Shown here piece by piece: positions 52,279-61,112 of a stretch of 64,000 nucleotides of DNA (the first letter of the stretch is position 1; each line of letters begins with the position of its first letter). Source of the DNA: Bog-473 sp963809715 (GTDB taxonomy: Bacteria; Actinomycetota; Acidimicrobiia; Acidimicrobiales; RAAP-2); contig CAWEKO010000004.1 in the NCBI GenBank assembly GCA_963809715.1, positions 1 through 64,000 on the forward strand, read 5' to 3'. The notes beneath the pieces were generated by a model. That model searched no databases and was not told where the DNA came from. It was given only the letters and a program-made list of their open reading frames with translations. Made by a program: the position numbers and the translations under genes.

Positions 52279-54174
52279 ATGGCCGACCCTGACGCAGACA
52301 GGAGTACGGGCACCGCGGTCTGGGAATTCCTCGTCGGCCCGCCCCGGCCGGCGCGAGCGGCAGAGAAGTCCCGCATCACTCCGGTGGAGGGACTCTCCGC
52401 CCTGTCGCTCGATGCGCTCACCTCGGTGGCCTACGGCCCCGAGGCAATCATCCTCGTGCTGGCCGTCGCCGGTGCCGGCGCCCTGCACCTGGTACTGCCC
52501 ATCACGATCGCCATCGTCGCCCTGCTGGCCATCCTGGTTTTCTCCTACCGCCAGGTCATCGACGCCTACCCCGGCGGCGGGGGCGCCTACGCCGTCTCCC
52601 GGGCCAACCTGGGCGCCGGGACCAGTCTGGTGGCCGGTGCCGCGCTGGTCGTCGACTACACGCTGACCGTCGCCGTCTCGATTGCGGCCGGCGTGGCCTC
52701 GCTCACCTCCGCCTTCCCGTCGCTGACCGGGGCCACCGTCCCGCTCTGCCTGGCCATCCTGGCGGTCATCACCCTGCTCAACCTGCGCGGCTTGGGTGAG
52801 ACCGCCCGGGCCTTCCTGCTCCCCACCATGGTCTTCATCGTCGGTCTCCTCGCCATCATTGCCATCGGGCTCATCCACCCGCTTGGTCTGCACGAAGCAC
52901 CAATGGGTCAGTCCCAGCTCCCGACGAGCGGCCTCAAGGCGGTGACCGTCTTCCTCGTCCTGCGCGCCTTCTCGGCCGGGTGCAGCGCGCTCACCGGGGT
53001 CGAAGCCATCGCAAACGGTGTCCCGCTTTTCCGCGAACCCCGGCAGGTGCGGGCCAAGCGGACCGAGCTGCTCCTTGGGCTGATCCTCGGCGCCATGCTG
53101 CTCGGCCTCGCCGTCCTGGCCAAGCGCTGGCAGATCGGCCCGCGCAGCGGCCAGACCGTGCTCTCGCAGATCATGGCCATGGCGATCGGACGCGGCTGGG
53201 CCTACTTCATCATCTCCATCACCATCACCGTCGTGCTGGCCCTGGCCGCCAACACCTCATTCGGCGGGCTGCCCATCCTCTCGAGCCTGTTGGCCCGGGA
53301 CAACTACTTGCCCCACCTCTTCACCCTGCGCGGCGACCGGCAGGTCCTCTCCAACGGCATCGTGGTCCTCTCCCTGATGGCCGCCGCGCTCATGGTCGCG
53401 GTGCGGGGCAACACCAACACGCTCATCCCGCTCTTTGCCATCGGCGTGTTCGTCGGCTTCACGCTCTCGCAGACCGGCCTCGTCGTGCACTGGCGCCGCG
53501 AACGCCGGCCCGGATGGCGCCGGCGGGCCACCATCAACGGGATCGGCGCCGTCATCACGGGCATCGCCACCATCGTGTTCCTCGTCTCGAAGTTCACCGA
53601 GGGTGCCTGGGTCGTGGTCATCGCCGTGCCCGCCTTCATCCTGCTGTTCCAGCGCATCCACACGTACTACGAGAAGGCCGGCGTCGAGCTACGCATCGAC
53701 CAGACACCGCCCAAGCCCGTGATCAAGCGGACGATCGTCATCGTCCCGATCAATCGACTGTCCCGCCTCACCGGCAATGCCTTGACCGAGGCCATGTCGA
53801 TGGGCCAGGAGGTCAAGGCCGTCACCGTCGTCCTCCAGGGGGGTGACGAGGGGACCCGTTACATCGACACCTTGCGCGAGGAGTGGCGCAAGTGGGATCC
53901 CGGCGTGGCCCTCCACGTGGTGCACAACGAGTACGCCTCGGTCGTGCAACCCATTGTGGAGTTCATCGACGACGTGCGGCGGGACCATCCCGACGACCAG
54001 ATCGTCGTGCTCATCCCGATGGTGCGCCCGGACCACCTGCGCCAGCGCATCCTGCACAACCAGATCGACCTCGTCCTCTCCCGAGCCTTGCGCAGCCGCA
54101 GCGACATCGTGGTGGCCCGGGTCACCACGCCCCTCGAGCCCCCGGTCGAGCCTCCCGAGGCGCCCCCGACCTGA
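52279..54174 (+). CDS. kimA: APC-superfamily transporter, KimA-like high-affinity potassium importer
   Basis: 631 residues from ATG at 52279. EGLSALSLDALTSVAYGPEA opens TM1, followed by ILVFSYRQVIDAYPGGGGAY, TLTVAVSIAAGVASLTSAFP, LRAFSAGCSALTGVEAIANG, ALAANTSFGGLPILSSLLAR and LFAIGVFVGFTLSQTGLVVH; about twelve TMs in all. The pattern closely matches Bacillus subtilis KimA (YdaO), a K+/H+ symporter of the KUP-like group regulated by c-di-AMP. A cytoplasmic C-terminal domain of about 150 residues (KRTIVIVPINRLSRL...HNQIDLVLSRAL) is retained. Symbol assigned by recalled similarity. Nearest to it are unrelated hydrolase genes. Confidence 0.85.
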   Translation: MADPDADRSTGTAVWEFLVGPPRPARAAEKSRITPVEGLSALSLDALTSVAYGPEAIILVLAVAGAGALHLVLPITIAIVALLAILVFSYRQVIDAYPGGGGAYAVSRANLGAGTSLVAGAALVVDYTLTVAVSIAAGVASLTSAFPSLTGATVPLCLAILAVITLLNLRGLGETARAFLLPTMVFIVGLLAIIAIGLIHPLGLHEAPMGQSQLPTSGLKAVTVFLVLRAFSAGCSALTGVEAIANGVPLFREPRQVRAKRTELLLGLILGAMLLGLAVLAKRWQIGPRSGQTVLSQIMAMAIGRGWAYFIISITITVVLALAANTSFGGLPILSSLLARDNYLPHLFTLRGDRQVLSNGIVVLSLMAAALMVAVRGNTNTLIPLFAIGVFVGFTLSQTGLVVHWRRERRPGWRRRATINGIGAVITGIATIVFLVSKFTEGAWVVVIAVPAFILLFQRIHTYYEKAGVELRIDQTPPKPVIKRTIVIVPINRLSRLTGNALTEAMSMGQEVKAVTVVLQGGDEGTRYIDTLREEWRKWDPGVALHVVHNEYASVVQPIVEFIDDVRRDHPDDQIVVLIPMVRPDHLRQRILHNQIDLVLSRALRSRSDIVVARVTTPLEPPVEPPEAPPT

Positions 54175-54183
54175 ACGAGTGGC

Positions 54184-54972
54184 TCAGCGGCCCTGCCACA
54201 CAGGGTCGCGCTTCTCGATGAACGCCCTGGCCCCTTCCTTGGCGTCCTCCGAGTTGAAGACCTTCGGCTGCCATTCCCTGGCGAGCTCCTGCGCCCGCTT
54301 GAGGTCGGTCGAGGCCGTGCGCACCATCTGCTTCGTGGCCGCCAGGGCGAGCGGGCCGTTCTTGGCGATGCGCTCGGCCAGGGCCACGGCGGCATCGAGC
54401 ACCTCGGCCTGCGGCACGGCCTGGTTGATGAGGCCGAGGGATTGCGCCCGCACGGCATCGATCAGATCACCGGTCAAGGTCAGCTCCAGAGCAGCGGCCA
54501 AGGGAATCCGCGTACTGATGAACACGCCACCACCGGCGGCGAAGAGGCCGCGCTTGACCTCGGGGACACCGAACAACGCCGTCTCGGCGGCCACGACGAC
54601 GTCACACCCGAGCAGCAGCTCGAAGCCCCCGGCCACGGCGGTGGCGTTCGCGGCGCCGACGATGGGCACCGCGATCTCGCCGCTGGTGAAACGGCCGAAT
54701 CCGGCCATACCCTCCTTGCTTGCACTCACCGTGCCGCCTTCGGCGAAGGCGCGCAGGTCCATGCCGGCGCAGAACGCCTTGTCGCCGGTGCCGGTCAGGA
54801 CGATCGCACGGGTGTCGGGGTCGTTCTCGGCTGCCACCATGCTCAGGCCGATGGCATCGAGCAGCGCGGGGTTCAGTGAGTTGCGGGCCTCGGGCCGATT
54901 CAGTCGCAGGATGGTCACTGCCCCCCGACGCTCGGTCATCAATACCGGCTCGGTCTTCTCCTCGTCAGCCAT
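54184..54972 (-). CDS. Enoyl-CoA hydratase
   Basis: 262 residues from ATG at 54972, preceded by GGGGAGGAAG. VTILRLNRPEARNSLNPALL, FCAGMDLRAFAEGG (first oxyanion element), ANATAVAGGFELLLGCDVVV (second), VPEVKRGLFAAGGGVFISTR and a C-terminal NSEDAKEGARAFIEKRDPVW are the standard crotonase features, the last being a conserved actinobacterial ending. In this class the catalytic Glu pair is partly replaced (EVKRGLFAAGGG), so the reaction may be isomerisation or hydration. It ends 9 bp from the KimA stop (convergent). Confidence 0.92.
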   Translation of the reverse strand: MADEEKTEPVLMTERRGAVTILRLNRPEARNSLNPALLDAIGLSMVAAENDPDTRAIVLTGTGDKAFCAGMDLRAFAEGGTVSASKEGMAGFGRFTSGEIAVPIVGAANATAVAGGFELLLGCDVVVAAETALFGVPEVKRGLFAAGGGVFISTRIPLAAALELTLTGDLIDAVRAQSLGLINQAVPQAEVLDAAVALAERIAKNGPLALAATKQMVRTASTDLKRAQELAREWQPKVFNSEDAKEGARAFIEKRDPVWQGR

Positions 54973-55757
54973 CTGGGCTTCCTCCCCTTCGCGCTTTTCT
55001 CGCTCTTTGACGCTCCCGTGATTACTACGGCAGGCGAACACGGTGGAAATCGGCCTCCGGTCCCGCGGGAGCGGGCCGGGGCGAGAAGCAGGACCTGCGG
55101 ACTCTTGCACCCTGGAAGGAGCCCGGTGACGGTGCCGCACACACCCGGTCTGGGTTCACAATCGGGGTCGGGCGCCCTCGCGAGCGGAGTGTCCGGACTG
55201 GTCCGACGAACGCAGCGTCACGTGGGCCGGCGGGGTGTCGGACGTGTGCAGGGCGGTGGTGGCCGAGGCCAGGGGGCCGCTCCACACGCCGACCGTGGCC
55301 GCGACGGCACACAGGAAGCCAGCGGCGATGGTCCGGCCGGGGGTGAATGCAAGTGCCATGAAGGCACTGTCGTCCCCAAATGTTGGGACTCTGCGTGTAT
55401 TCCGTAAAGGGACCCGAAGAATCCGAGACCCCGGATCCGTCAGGAATGCGAGCGACGGGTTCAGCTCACGATGGAGCCGAGCGCCTCGAGGTGCCGGCGC
55501 AATGCGGTGACGGACCAGCTCCCGGTCTTCCGCCTCGACGGCGCCAGCAATGCCTTGGCTGCCCGCTTTGCGCTGGCCTCCGCACCGGGGCGCGGCACGG
55601 CGCAAGGAGACGTCGAGGACACCGATCCGGCCTCCCGCCGAGGAGATTGGATTTTTCCTCGTTGACCTGCTCTTTTGGGAATCGAGTGTCCCAGACGGTG
55701 CTCCGGTCTGCAGCACTTCTATGATGAAAACATGGTTTGCGAAACGGAGATGTGCCG
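54973..55757. other. 780-bp region with no confident gene
   Basis: Between the crotonase start and the DUF2889 gene only short, weakly coding frames are seen. The best is the small secreted-like ORF at 55156-55359. A minus-strand frame around 55500 (EAEDRELVRHRIAPAPRGAR) and a plus-strand frame show no recognisable domain. I see no RNA gene or repeat. GC is lower near 55650-55740 (TTTTTCCTC, TATGATGAAAACATGG), probably the promoter for the DUF2889 gene. Confidence 0.5.
55156..55359 (-). CDS. Possible small secreted protein
   Basis: 67 codons from ATG at 55359: MALAFTPGRTIAAGFLCAVA followed by ATVGVWSGPLASA, which looks like a signal peptide with a small-residue cleavage site, and a 34-residue Ser/His-rich remainder (HTSDTPPAHVTLRSSDQSGH). 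No family recognised and no good ribosome site, so this may not be real. Confidence 0.3.
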   Translation of the reverse strand: MALAFTPGRTIAAGFLCAVAATVGVWSGPLASATTALHTSDTPPAHVTLRSSDQSGHSAREGARPRL

Positions 55758-56753
55758 GTGGACCCGGTGACCAGACCGCCGTCCAATCCGGTGGTCGTGC
55801 CACCGGGGCGCCGGCCCGGCTCGGTGCGGCGCACGTCTTCCATCCTGATGTTCTGGCCCGACGGCGCCGGCACCGACCTGCACCTCAAGGGGAGGGCCCG
55901 AGACCTCCTGACCCCGGCCGACGGCGAGCCCGAGGTGCTCGGGAACGCCGACCTCTACGTCGTGACAAACCCCCTTCGCGAGGTCGTCAGCATCGAGGCC
56001 GACCCGTCACCGCTCGGGTTGGACAACTTGGTCGGTACACGTGCCGGTGGCAACCTCCGTCGTTCCATCGCCGAGGAGTTGCCCGACGAGGTCGCGGCAG
56101 GAACGCCGATGCACCTGTTGCTCGACGACGTGGCCGGATGCACCCTGATCGCCGGGTTTGTGTTCATCCGTTGGATGGACGAGCTGCCGGCCTTCCGGGA
56201 GCGGATGCAGAACGGACCGAAACACCGCATGCAGGACATCTGCTCAGGCTTCCGCCCCGGTTCGGTGGCGTTGTTCCCCGATGGAACCCTCTCGGGCAAG
56301 CTGCAGAACGTCGCGCATCCGTCCTCACTCAATGATCCGGACGATCCCTGGAGTTGGCACGAGCTCGATGACCACCCGCCCATGGCGATGCGGCGTTCGC
56401 GACGCATCGATGTCTGGATTGAGGGCGACATGCTGCAAATCGACGCCATGTTCCGCGACAATGCGTGGGACCCCGACGGGCAAGAGTCGGTCGTCCACGA
56501 GTACCACATGCAGGGCAGCGCCGAACGCTCCAGCGGAGTGTTGCGCGCCGTCAGGGCCGAGCCCCGCGTCCTGCCCTACAACGAGTGCACCGGAGCGGCG
56601 CCGAATGCATCATGGATGGAGGGCACCGAGCTGCGCGAGATGCGCACCGCCGTGCTCGATCGCCTCAAGTCAGTCGACTGCTGCACCCACCTGAACGACG
56701 GGCTGCGCTCGCTGGCCGAGGTGCCCATCCTCGCCGGCTCCCTCCCGGGCTGA
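55758..56753 (+). CDS. DUF2889 domain protein
   Basis: 331 residues from a GTG at 55758, about ten bases after GGAG; a TTG at 55737 is the longer alternative. AMRRSRRIDVWIEGDMLQID and AMFRDNAWDPDGQESVVHEY give the N-terminal part of DUF2889, and EGTELREMRTAVLDRLKSVD CCTHLNDGLRSLAEV the diagnostic ending (CCTHLNDxLR). Function is unknown; members often neighbour CoA-dependent catabolic genes. The TetR gene starts 19 bp downstream, so the two may form one unit. Confidence 0.82.
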   Translation: MDPVTRPPSNPVVVPPGRRPGSVRRTSSILMFWPDGAGTDLHLKGRARDLLTPADGEPEVLGNADLYVVTNPLREVVSIEADPSPLGLDNLVGTRAGGNLRRSIAEELPDEVAAGTPMHLLLDDVAGCTLIAGFVFIRWMDELPAFRERMQNGPKHRMQDICSGFRPGSVALFPDGTLSGKLQNVAHPSSLNDPDDPWSWHELDDHPPMAMRRSRRIDVWIEGDMLQIDAMFRDNAWDPDGQESVVHEYHMQGSAERSSGVLRAVRAEPRVLPYNECTGAAPNASWMEGTELREMRTAVLDRLKSVDCCTHLNDGLRSLAEVPILAGSLPG

Positions 56754-56772
56754 AGCCGTCCGGAGTTCCGGC

Positions 56773-57426
56773 ATGCCCCAGACGCTGAAACAGAAGGCAA
56801 CGTCAGTAGTCAAAGCCGGTCGACCCCGTCGCTTCGAGTCGGCCGACGAGCTGCGCATCCTCCTCGACGCCGCCTTGATCGTGATGGAGCGCAACGGCTA
56901 CGTCGACGCCTCGGTCGCCGACATCTTGCGCGAAGCCGACCTCTCCACGCGTTCGTTCTACCGGCACTTCGAGTCCAAGGACCAGCTGTTGTGCGCGCTC
57001 TGCCGCCGCGAGGCCGACGGCGCCTTGGCCCGGCTGACGGCCAAGGTGGACGCGGCGAGAGACCCGCGGGCGGCGCTCGACATCTGGATCGACGAGATCC
57101 TGTCGTTTGGCCACCAGAAGGCCAAAGCCGTACGGGTCTCGGTCTTGAGCTCGCCCGGCGCCATGAAGGCGGAAGGCTACGCAGAGGAGACGCAGCATGC
57201 GACCCGCATGCTCATGGCCCCGCTGGAGCAACTGCTGGCCGATGGCGTGGCCGACGGGTCGTTCCCGCTGGCCGACCCGGTCGGTGATGCACCACTCATC
57301 CAATCGGTGGCCTGGGCGGCGGCGGGGCTCAGCCCGACGCAAGAGCGTGCGACGACGCAAGCTGAGGCGTCGCGCCGCGTGCGCTCATTCTGCGAGCGTG
57401 CGCTGGGGGCTACGCCTTCTCGGTGA
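56773..57426 (+). CDS. TetR-family transcriptional regulator
   Basis: 217 residues. Basic head (KAGRPRRFESADELR), then the HTH: LLDAALIVMERNGYVDASVA, DILREADLSTRSFYRHFESK, DQLLCALCRREADGAL. The C-terminal half is helical and typical of regulators of lipid or aromatic catabolism in actinobacteria. It probably controls the nearby CoA-transferase or MBL genes; no operator was found. Its 3' end overlaps the convergent MBL gene by 17 bp. Confidence 0.92.
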   Translation: MPQTLKQKATSVVKAGRPRRFESADELRILLDAALIVMERNGYVDASVADILREADLSTRSFYRHFESKDQLLCALCRREADGALARLTAKVDAARDPRAALDIWIDEILSFGHQKAKAVRVSVLSSPGAMKAEGYAEETQHATRMLMAPLEQLLADGVADGSFPLADPVGDAPLIQSVAWAAAGLSPTQERATTQAEASRRVRSFCERALGATPSR

Positions 57427-58480
57427 GTGACCAGAGGGCAGGCTCGCCCTCCTCGACCCGGATGAGGCCGTCAAGCTCGAGCACGCGCAGGTGCGACACC
57501 GTCTCTCCGACGGCGGCCCGGCGCATGAACCCTGCGATGTCGTCCCACGAACGCGACCACTTCATGTGCGCGGCGATATCCCATGCGGTGTGGGGACCGT
57601 CGCGCAGGATGGCGATGACCTCGTTGAAGCGCTCCCGGTGGTGTTGGCGAAGCTCTTCCAGCCGCCGGTGCAGGTCGGCGAACCGGTACTCGTGCGCCGG
57701 AAGCACCTCCTCCACCTCGTAGGGCTCGAGCTTGTCGAGCGAGTCGAGGTATTGGCCCAGCGGGTTGGCCCCCGCCTGCGGGTGGTACGGGATGTTCGGC
57801 GTGATGCGAGGGAGGACGTGGTCGCCCGAGAGCATGAGCTGGCGGCGCCCCTCGTAGAAGCACAAATGGCCGGGCGAGTGGCCCGGGGTCCAGATGGCAG
57901 TCAGGTCCCAGCCCGGCACCTCCGGCTTCTGTCCGTCCTCGAGGAGAACGTCGGGCACGACGGGATCCACCAGGGGTCGCATCGGCATGGAGGCATTCTG
58001 CAGGGGTTCGAGTTCCTCGTCGGGCGCACCCATCCGGCGCAGCGCGGTGGCGACCCGCTGGAGGAGGTCCTCGGGTTCGTCGTAGCGGTCGTGGATCAGC
58101 TCGGCGTCGGCAGGATGGAGCGAGATCCACGCGCCGGAGGCGTCCCGGATGCGGCCGGCCAGCCCGTAGTGATCGGGATGGATGTGGGTGACCATGACGC
58201 CCTGGACCTCGGACACCTCGCACCCCGCGACCTTCATGCCGGCGACCAGCGCGCCAAAGGCGTCGTCCGTGTTCCAGCCCGCGTCGACGAGGTAGGGCCC
58301 CCGGTCGGTCTCGAAGAGGTAGACGAGGACGTAGCGCAGCGAGTTCTGGGGCAGGGGCACCGGGATGCTCCACAAGCCAGGCTGCACCCTTTCGACTTCG
58401 GGGAATGGGTCGTTCGCGGCGGCGGCCCCGCGAGCGTGGCCGTTCGTCTTCGTCTGTGTGTGTTTGTGAGTCGAGGTCAT
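57410..58480 (-). CDS. Metallo-beta-lactamase (MBL) fold hydrolase with C-terminal helical domain
   Basis: 356 residues. GPYLVDAGWNTDDAFGAL, VMVTHIHPDHYGLAGRI (HxHxDH metal motif), IWTPGHSPGHLCFYEGR (next metal His), LMLSGDHVLPRITPNIPYHP (bridging Asp) and EVLPAHEYRFADLHRRL (last His) complete the di-zinc site. The C-terminal 90 residues (HHRERFNEVIAILRDGPHTA) form the winged-helix-like tail seen in LACTB2-type proteins. Activity may be a thioesterase, lactonase or nuclease. Overlap with the TetR gene in opposite orientation means the two transcripts collide. Confidence 0.92.
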   Translation of the reverse strand: MTSTHKHTQTKTNGHARGAAAANDPFPEVERVQPGLWSIPVPLPQNSLRYVLVYLFETDRGPYLVDAGWNTDDAFGALVAGMKVAGCEVSEVQGVMVTHIHPDHYGLAGRIRDASGAWISLHPADAELIHDRYDEPEDLLQRVATALRRMGAPDEELEPLQNASMPMRPLVDPVVPDVLLEDGQKPEVPGWDLTAIWTPGHSPGHLCFYEGRRQLMLSGDHVLPRITPNIPYHPQAGANPLGQYLDSLDKLEPYEVEEVLPAHEYRFADLHRRLEELRQHHRERFNEVIAILRDGPHTAWDIAAHMKWSRSWDDIAGFMRRAAVGETVSHLRVLELDGLIRVEEGEPALWSLTEKA

Positions 58481-58841
58481 GGCTAGTCCTTCGGCTCCCC
58501 GGATCGTCCCGGCGCCCGTTCAGCGATCATGTTCGATCGATCCTGTCGTTCCTCCAGCGATCGTCCACGCCCGAGCGTAAAGGACTGAGCCCGGTTACCG
58601 CCCATCCCGACGATGACCTCGTCGCCCTGGACCAGAGTGACCCTGCGTCGACCAGGGTTAATGCGCACTCTCTGCGATCCAAGGTTCGGCCCAGACTGCG
58701 CTGGAACGTGAAGGCGACGACCCGGCCCGAGGCCTCACAGGCGGCACCGTCCCGTAGGTCGCGTCCAGAGTCGTAAACGACCTGATTGCGCATCGCCGTT
58801 TAGTGTCAGCCTGCGTCATCGACCGACAGATCGGGGGATCC
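58481..58841. other. 360-bp intergenic region, no confident gene
   Basis: Divergent gap between the MBL and CoA-transferase genes, so it must hold two promoters. A minus-strand frame (VTLVQGDEVIVGMGGNRAQS, 58483-58668) looks weakly coding but has no recognisable domain or good start. No repeat or strong hairpin was found. Confidence 0.5.
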
Positions 58842-60047
58842 ATGGCCGGACCATTGAGCGGAGTACGCGTTGTCGAGGTCGCCAACTGGACGTTCGTCCC
58901 GGCAGCCGGCGCCGTGCTGGCCGATCTCGGCGCTGACGTCATCAAGGTCGAGGCGCCGAACGGCGACCCGCAGCGTGCGCTCTTGAACATGCTCAACATG
59001 AAGGGCGGCGGCCCAAACCCGTTCGTCGAAATCCCGAACCGCGGGAAGCGCAGCGTGACCTGCGATCTCACCACGGATGCCGGACACGAAGCCCTCGGCG
59101 CGATCGTGCGGTCGGCCGACGTCTTCGTGACCTCCAACCTGGCTCCGATCCGCCGGAAGTTGCGGATCGAAGTAGAGGACGTGCGCGCCGCCAACCCCGA
59201 CATCATCTACGTGCGGGGCACGGGGTGGGGCAACCAAGGCCCCATGGCGGACGTCGGTGGGTACGACATGGCCTGTGGTTGGGCGAGTAGCGGTATGGCC
59301 TTCAAAATGAACAAGGGCGGAATCGAACCACTGCCTCAGCCGCCGGCCTTCTTCGACCTCCAAGGCGCCAACACGATTGCCGGTGCCATCGGCTTCGCGC
59401 TCTTCAAGCGGGTCAACACCGGCGAGACATCCGTGGTGGACGTCTCCTTGATGCACGTGGGCATGTGGGCGCTCTCACCCGACATAACGGGAGCGCCCTA
59501 CAGCGGAGACGTGGTCGGCTACGGGGATCGCAAGCAAGCGCCCAACCCACTTGTGAACGGTTACGCCACGAAGGACGACCGCTGGGTTTACTTCGTGTGC
59601 CTGCAGCCGGACCGGTTCTGGGAGGAGTTCTGCACCCTCTTGGGACGTCCCGATCTGATCACCGACAAGCGTTATGCCGACTCCAACGCGCGTTACGAGA
59701 ACCGGGTGGAACTGGTGACGGAGCTCGACAATGTGTTCATCGGCCTCACGTTGGACGAGATCCGGACAAAGTTCGAGGCGTTCAGCGGTGTCTGGGCGCC
59801 GGTCCTACGCCCATCGGAGCTCCATTCCCATCCCCAGGTCGAGGTCAACGGGTATCTTCCCCACGTGACGGCGCACGACGGCTCGGACTACCGCATCGTG
59901 GCGGCGCCGGTCCATTTCTCCGGTCACACGACGGCACCGTCTGGGCCTGCACCAGAATTGGGTCAGCACACCGAGGAGGTTCTGCTCGAGTCCGGTTTGG
60001 ACTGGGACACCATTGGGGCGCTCCGCGATGCGGGGGGTCTGGGCTAA
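58842..60047 (+). CDS. CaiB/BaiF family III CoA-transferase
   Basis: 401 residues from ATG at 58842 after GGGGGA. SGVRVVEVANWTFVPAAGAV, LADLGADVIKVEAPNGDPQR, PNRGKRSVTCDLTTDAGHEA, VFVTSNLAPIRRKLRIEVED, and the catalytic-Asp region GGYDMACGWASSGMAFKM give the family core; NGYATKDDRWVYFVCLQPDR is the small domain. It transfers CoA between organic acids. It is about 45% alike by eye to the gene at 62391, so two related CoA-transferases flank the crotonase/permuted CaiB pair. Confidence 0.93.
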   Translation: MAGPLSGVRVVEVANWTFVPAAGAVLADLGADVIKVEAPNGDPQRALLNMLNMKGGGPNPFVEIPNRGKRSVTCDLTTDAGHEALGAIVRSADVFVTSNLAPIRRKLRIEVEDVRAANPDIIYVRGTGWGNQGPMADVGGYDMACGWASSGMAFKMNKGGIEPLPQPPAFFDLQGANTIAGAIGFALFKRVNTGETSVVDVSLMHVGMWALSPDITGAPYSGDVVGYGDRKQAPNPLVNGYATKDDRWVYFVCLQPDRFWEEFCTLLGRPDLITDKRYADSNARYENRVELVTELDNVFIGLTLDEIRTKFEAFSGVWAPVLRPSELHSHPQVEVNGYLPHVTAHDGSDYRIVAAPVHFSGHTTAPSGPAPELGQHTEEVLLESGLDWDTIGALRDAGGLG

Positions 60048-60112
60048 GGCGCCAGAGGCGGGCACCGAGTCGCGCCCGGGTCTGGTGGCTCGTCGGCACA
60101 CTGCGGCGCCGG

Positions 60113-61093
60113 TTACTCGACAATCGCATCCACCAAGCCCCACGCCAGCGCGGTCTCGGCGTCGATGGCACGCCCGGACAGACCGAGCCAGGCCGTCCGC
60201 TGACGGCCGATGCGCAGCGGCAGGCTGACCGTTCCGCCGGCACCGGGCACCAGGCCCAGACCGATCTCGGGCAGCGCGATCTGTGTCTCGGCCGATGCGA
60301 CCACTCTGTCGGTGAACGCCGCCAGCTCGATGCCGGATCCAAACGTCGTGCCATGGATATACGTCGTCGTCGGCTGCGCCAGGCGCGCCAGGACCCGGGC
60401 CACGCTGCGTTCGAGCCGGATCAGGTGGGCCGAAGCCGGGTCTGACCGGGTGCCGAACTCGTTCAAATCTCCGCCCGCGCAGAAGGCACGTCCTTCACCT
60501 CGTATCTCGACGCTCTTGATGCTGAAATCGGCAGCCGCCACCGTGAGCGCCTCGACCAACTCGTCGCGCATACGGGCGTCGAGCGCGTTCAAGCGCTTCG
60601 GCCGGGACAAGATGACGACGAGGGTGTCGTCATCGCGTTCGACCCGGACACGGGGGGCGTCATCACCCTCGAGACCAGCCGGCGTGCGGCTTGCCCTCCA
60701 GGCCTCGAACTCAGGTCCCGACTGCAGCACCGAGTAGGCGGACGATTCGGCCACGAGTCCGTCGTCGATCGTCCTGCGCTCCTGACCTCGGAGGAGAAGG
60801 GCCAACGTTGTGCCGGCGATGGGGTGCGCCTCGAGGTTCGCCGCGATGGCTTCGAGGACGGGGTCACCTTCGGGAATCAGGACGTCGCACAACCGCCTCC
60901 AGGGCTCTTCCGCCTCGGCGCGGGTGACCCCCACCACGACGAAGGGCAGACTGGTGAAGCGCGCAACGGTCTCCTCGGTGGGCGCGTGCCGCGCGTCGCT
61001 GAGATGCACCAGCACCGCCCCGCTGCGCTCGGATGGGACGGGTCGGCGCAGCTCGTCGAGCAGAGCGTCAGCACTGAGGATGTCCAGAATCAC
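60113..61093 (-). CDS. Crotonase-family protein with a 150-residue N-terminal extension
   Basis: 326 residues from GTG. The crotonase fold occupies roughly 148-326: TLVVILSRPKRLNALDARMR, FCAGGDLNEFGTRSD, TYIHGTTFGSGIELAAFTDR, ALPEIGLGLVPGAGGTVSLP (the E-GxxPG-GG active site is well kept) and SGRAIDAETALAWGLVDAIV. Only the first part of the domain's C-terminal helix is present. The preceding 147 residues (DILSADALLDELRRPVPSER ... ALLLRGQERRTIDDGLVAES) look like the C-terminal acyl-binding or linker region of a second crotonase. Divergent from the permuted CaiB gene by 19 bp. Confidence 0.85.
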   Translation of the reverse strand: MILDILSADALLDELRRPVPSERSGAVLVHLSDARHAPTEETVARFTSLPFVVVGVTRAEAEEPWRRLCDVLIPEGDPVLEAIAANLEAHPIAGTTLALLLRGQERRTIDDGLVAESSAYSVLQSGPEFEAWRASRTPAGLEGDDAPRVRVERDDDTLVVILSRPKRLNALDARMRDELVEALTVAAADFSIKSVEIRGEGRAFCAGGDLNEFGTRSDPASAHLIRLERSVARVLARLAQPTTTYIHGTTFGSGIELAAFTDRVVASAETQIALPEIGLGLVPGAGGTVSLPLRIGRQRTAWLGLSGRAIDAETALAWGLVDAIVE

Positions 61094-61112
61094 GAGACGT
61101 TACCCTGCGCCC

